Below, in pieces: positions 63,551 to 64,000 of a DNA stretch of 64,000 bases. Numbering within the stretch: position 1 is the first letter of the stretch; each line of letters opens with the position of its first letter. A program made the position numbers and the translations under genes. The DNA comes from an uncultured Selenomonadaceae bacterium (GTDB lineage Bacteria; Bacillota; Negativicutes; Selenomonadales; Selenomonadaceae): the NCBI GenBank assembly GCA_905235685.1, contig CAJOMO010000009.1:1-64000 (forward strand), written 5' to 3'. Under the pieces are notes generated by a model. It did not search any database. It had not been told where the DNA came from and saw nothing but the letters and a program-made list of their open reading frames with translations.

Positions 63551-63692
63551 TATCAGCATTTCTTTTCTCGAAAAGTACTAAAGAGCACGCTTTGCTACGC
63601 AAACCGCGCAACGCTGGCAAAGAAAAGGGCGGCGCGGGTTGTCACATCACGTGACAAGCGCGCCGCGGGGGCGCTCATCCTTGAGCGCCTCT
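63551..63692 (+). repeat. Three-hairpin intergenic repeat, copy 4
   Basis: It begins at the base after the FakA-like stop. The left part of arm A is TATCAGCATTTCTTTTCTCGAAAAG; a 35-base segment is inserted between GAAAAG and AACGCTGG, with GCACGCTTTGCTACGC and a TTTGC/GCAAA hairpin, nearly identical to the (inverted) insert of copy 2. Arm B is B1, arm C is GGCGCTC/GAGCGCC. Convergent with purA. Confidence 0.85.
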
Positions 63693-63696
63693 AATT

Positions 63697-64000
63697 TTAG
63701 AAAATGTTTTTAACCACAATGGTTTGATCCCTGTTTGGACCAACCGACACAATGCCTAATTCAATGCCCGTAACTTCGGACATCCGCTCCAAATATTTCC
63801 GCGCATTCGCCGGCAATTTCTCATATTCGCGAATACCGCTAATGTCTGTCTTCCAACCGGCAAAACTTTCGTAAATCGGCTCAACCTGCGCGAAAACTTT
63901 TAAACTGGCGGGTACTTCATTTATAACTTCGCCGTTCAATTTGTAACCAACGCACATTTTAATTTCGTCAAAATCATCGAGAATGTCAAGGCGCGTCACC
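63697..64000 (-). CDS. purA: Adenylosuccinate synthetase, C-terminal part (cut by the window edge)
   Basis: The final 101 residues of PurA, which makes adenylosuccinate from IMP, aspartate and GTP. The segment VTRLDILDDFDEIKMCVGYKL is the conserved nucleoside-binding strand, and the end VGPNRDQTIVVKNIF fits GPDREQTI. The start lies beyond the right edge. Confidence 0.93.
   Translation of the reverse strand, partial: VTRLDILDDFDEIKMCVGYKLNGEVINEVPASLKVFAQVEPIYESFAGWKTDISGIREYEKLPANARKYLERMSEVTGIELGIVSVGPNRDQTIVVKNIF

Overview
The window looks like one stretch of a Firmicutes chromosome, most probably a Negativicutes (Selenomonadales-type) genome. This is an inference from gene order (tig-clpP-clpX-lon; proB-proA-nadD-yqeK-LCP-rsfS-cvfB), an anaerobe-type pyruvate:ferredoxin oxidoreductase, a GspL/PilN-like envelope protein, a flagellar hook gene, and a giant RTX-type protein beginning FDLQRFA. 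Coding density is high. No stretch over about 300 bases lacks a gene. TTG starts are frequent, with about ten convincing cases.

Layout. 0.1-6.9 kb: the tig-clpP-clpX-lon proteostasis operon (minus) below two unknown genes. 7.1-14.9 kb: a long minus-strand operon proB-proA-(47-aa membrane peptide)-nadD-yqeK-LCP-rsfS-cvfB-coaE-lytic transglycosylase-polyprenyl synthase. 15.1-20.5 kb: PFOR, an FkbM methyltransferase split by a G/C homopolymer, and a ferredoxin-like aldo/keto reductase. 20.6-25.8 kb: a 1730-residue modular RTX-like protein. 25.9-32.3 kb (plus): pheA (frameshifted), aroF, trmB, an ftsW/rodA-type gene, and copA with a fused CopZ-like domain that has its own internal ribosome binding site. 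32.4-41 kb: an accessory, defence-rich segment with a GT61-like glycosyltransferase, a mutarotase-like protein, an Eco47II-type restriction-modification pair coupled to ubiX, a DUF262-HNH nuclease, a probable type I toxin/antisense RNA locus and a frameshifted EcoRI-family adenine methyltransferase. 41-45.5 kb: branched-chain amino acid ABC genes livHMG and livF, interrupted by bioB. 45.6-49.4 kb (plus): polar amino acid binding protein and permease, an AMIN-amidase, trpS. 49.5-57.8 kb: rpsT, an oversized flgE, a HAD phosphatase, a metallophosphatase, two tRNA-Val genes, an HD-GYP protein, ttcA, a CorC/CNNM-type protein. 57.9-64 kb: a PilM/PilN-like protein, a secreted protein, an FtsA-like protein with a repeat tail, a FakA-like protein lacking its Mg-binding motif, and the 3' end of purA.

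The most unusual non-coding signal is a family of seven modular three-hairpin intergenic repeats (100-145 bp). They come in two middle-module types, and a small extra hairpin is nested in different arms in two copies. Most copies start within a few bases of a stop codon. Other notable signals are two partial gene-end duplications (lon and pheA), two G/C homopolymer tracts at gene starts (clpX and the FkbM gene), and two single-base-class frameshifts that could be real decay or sequencing error.
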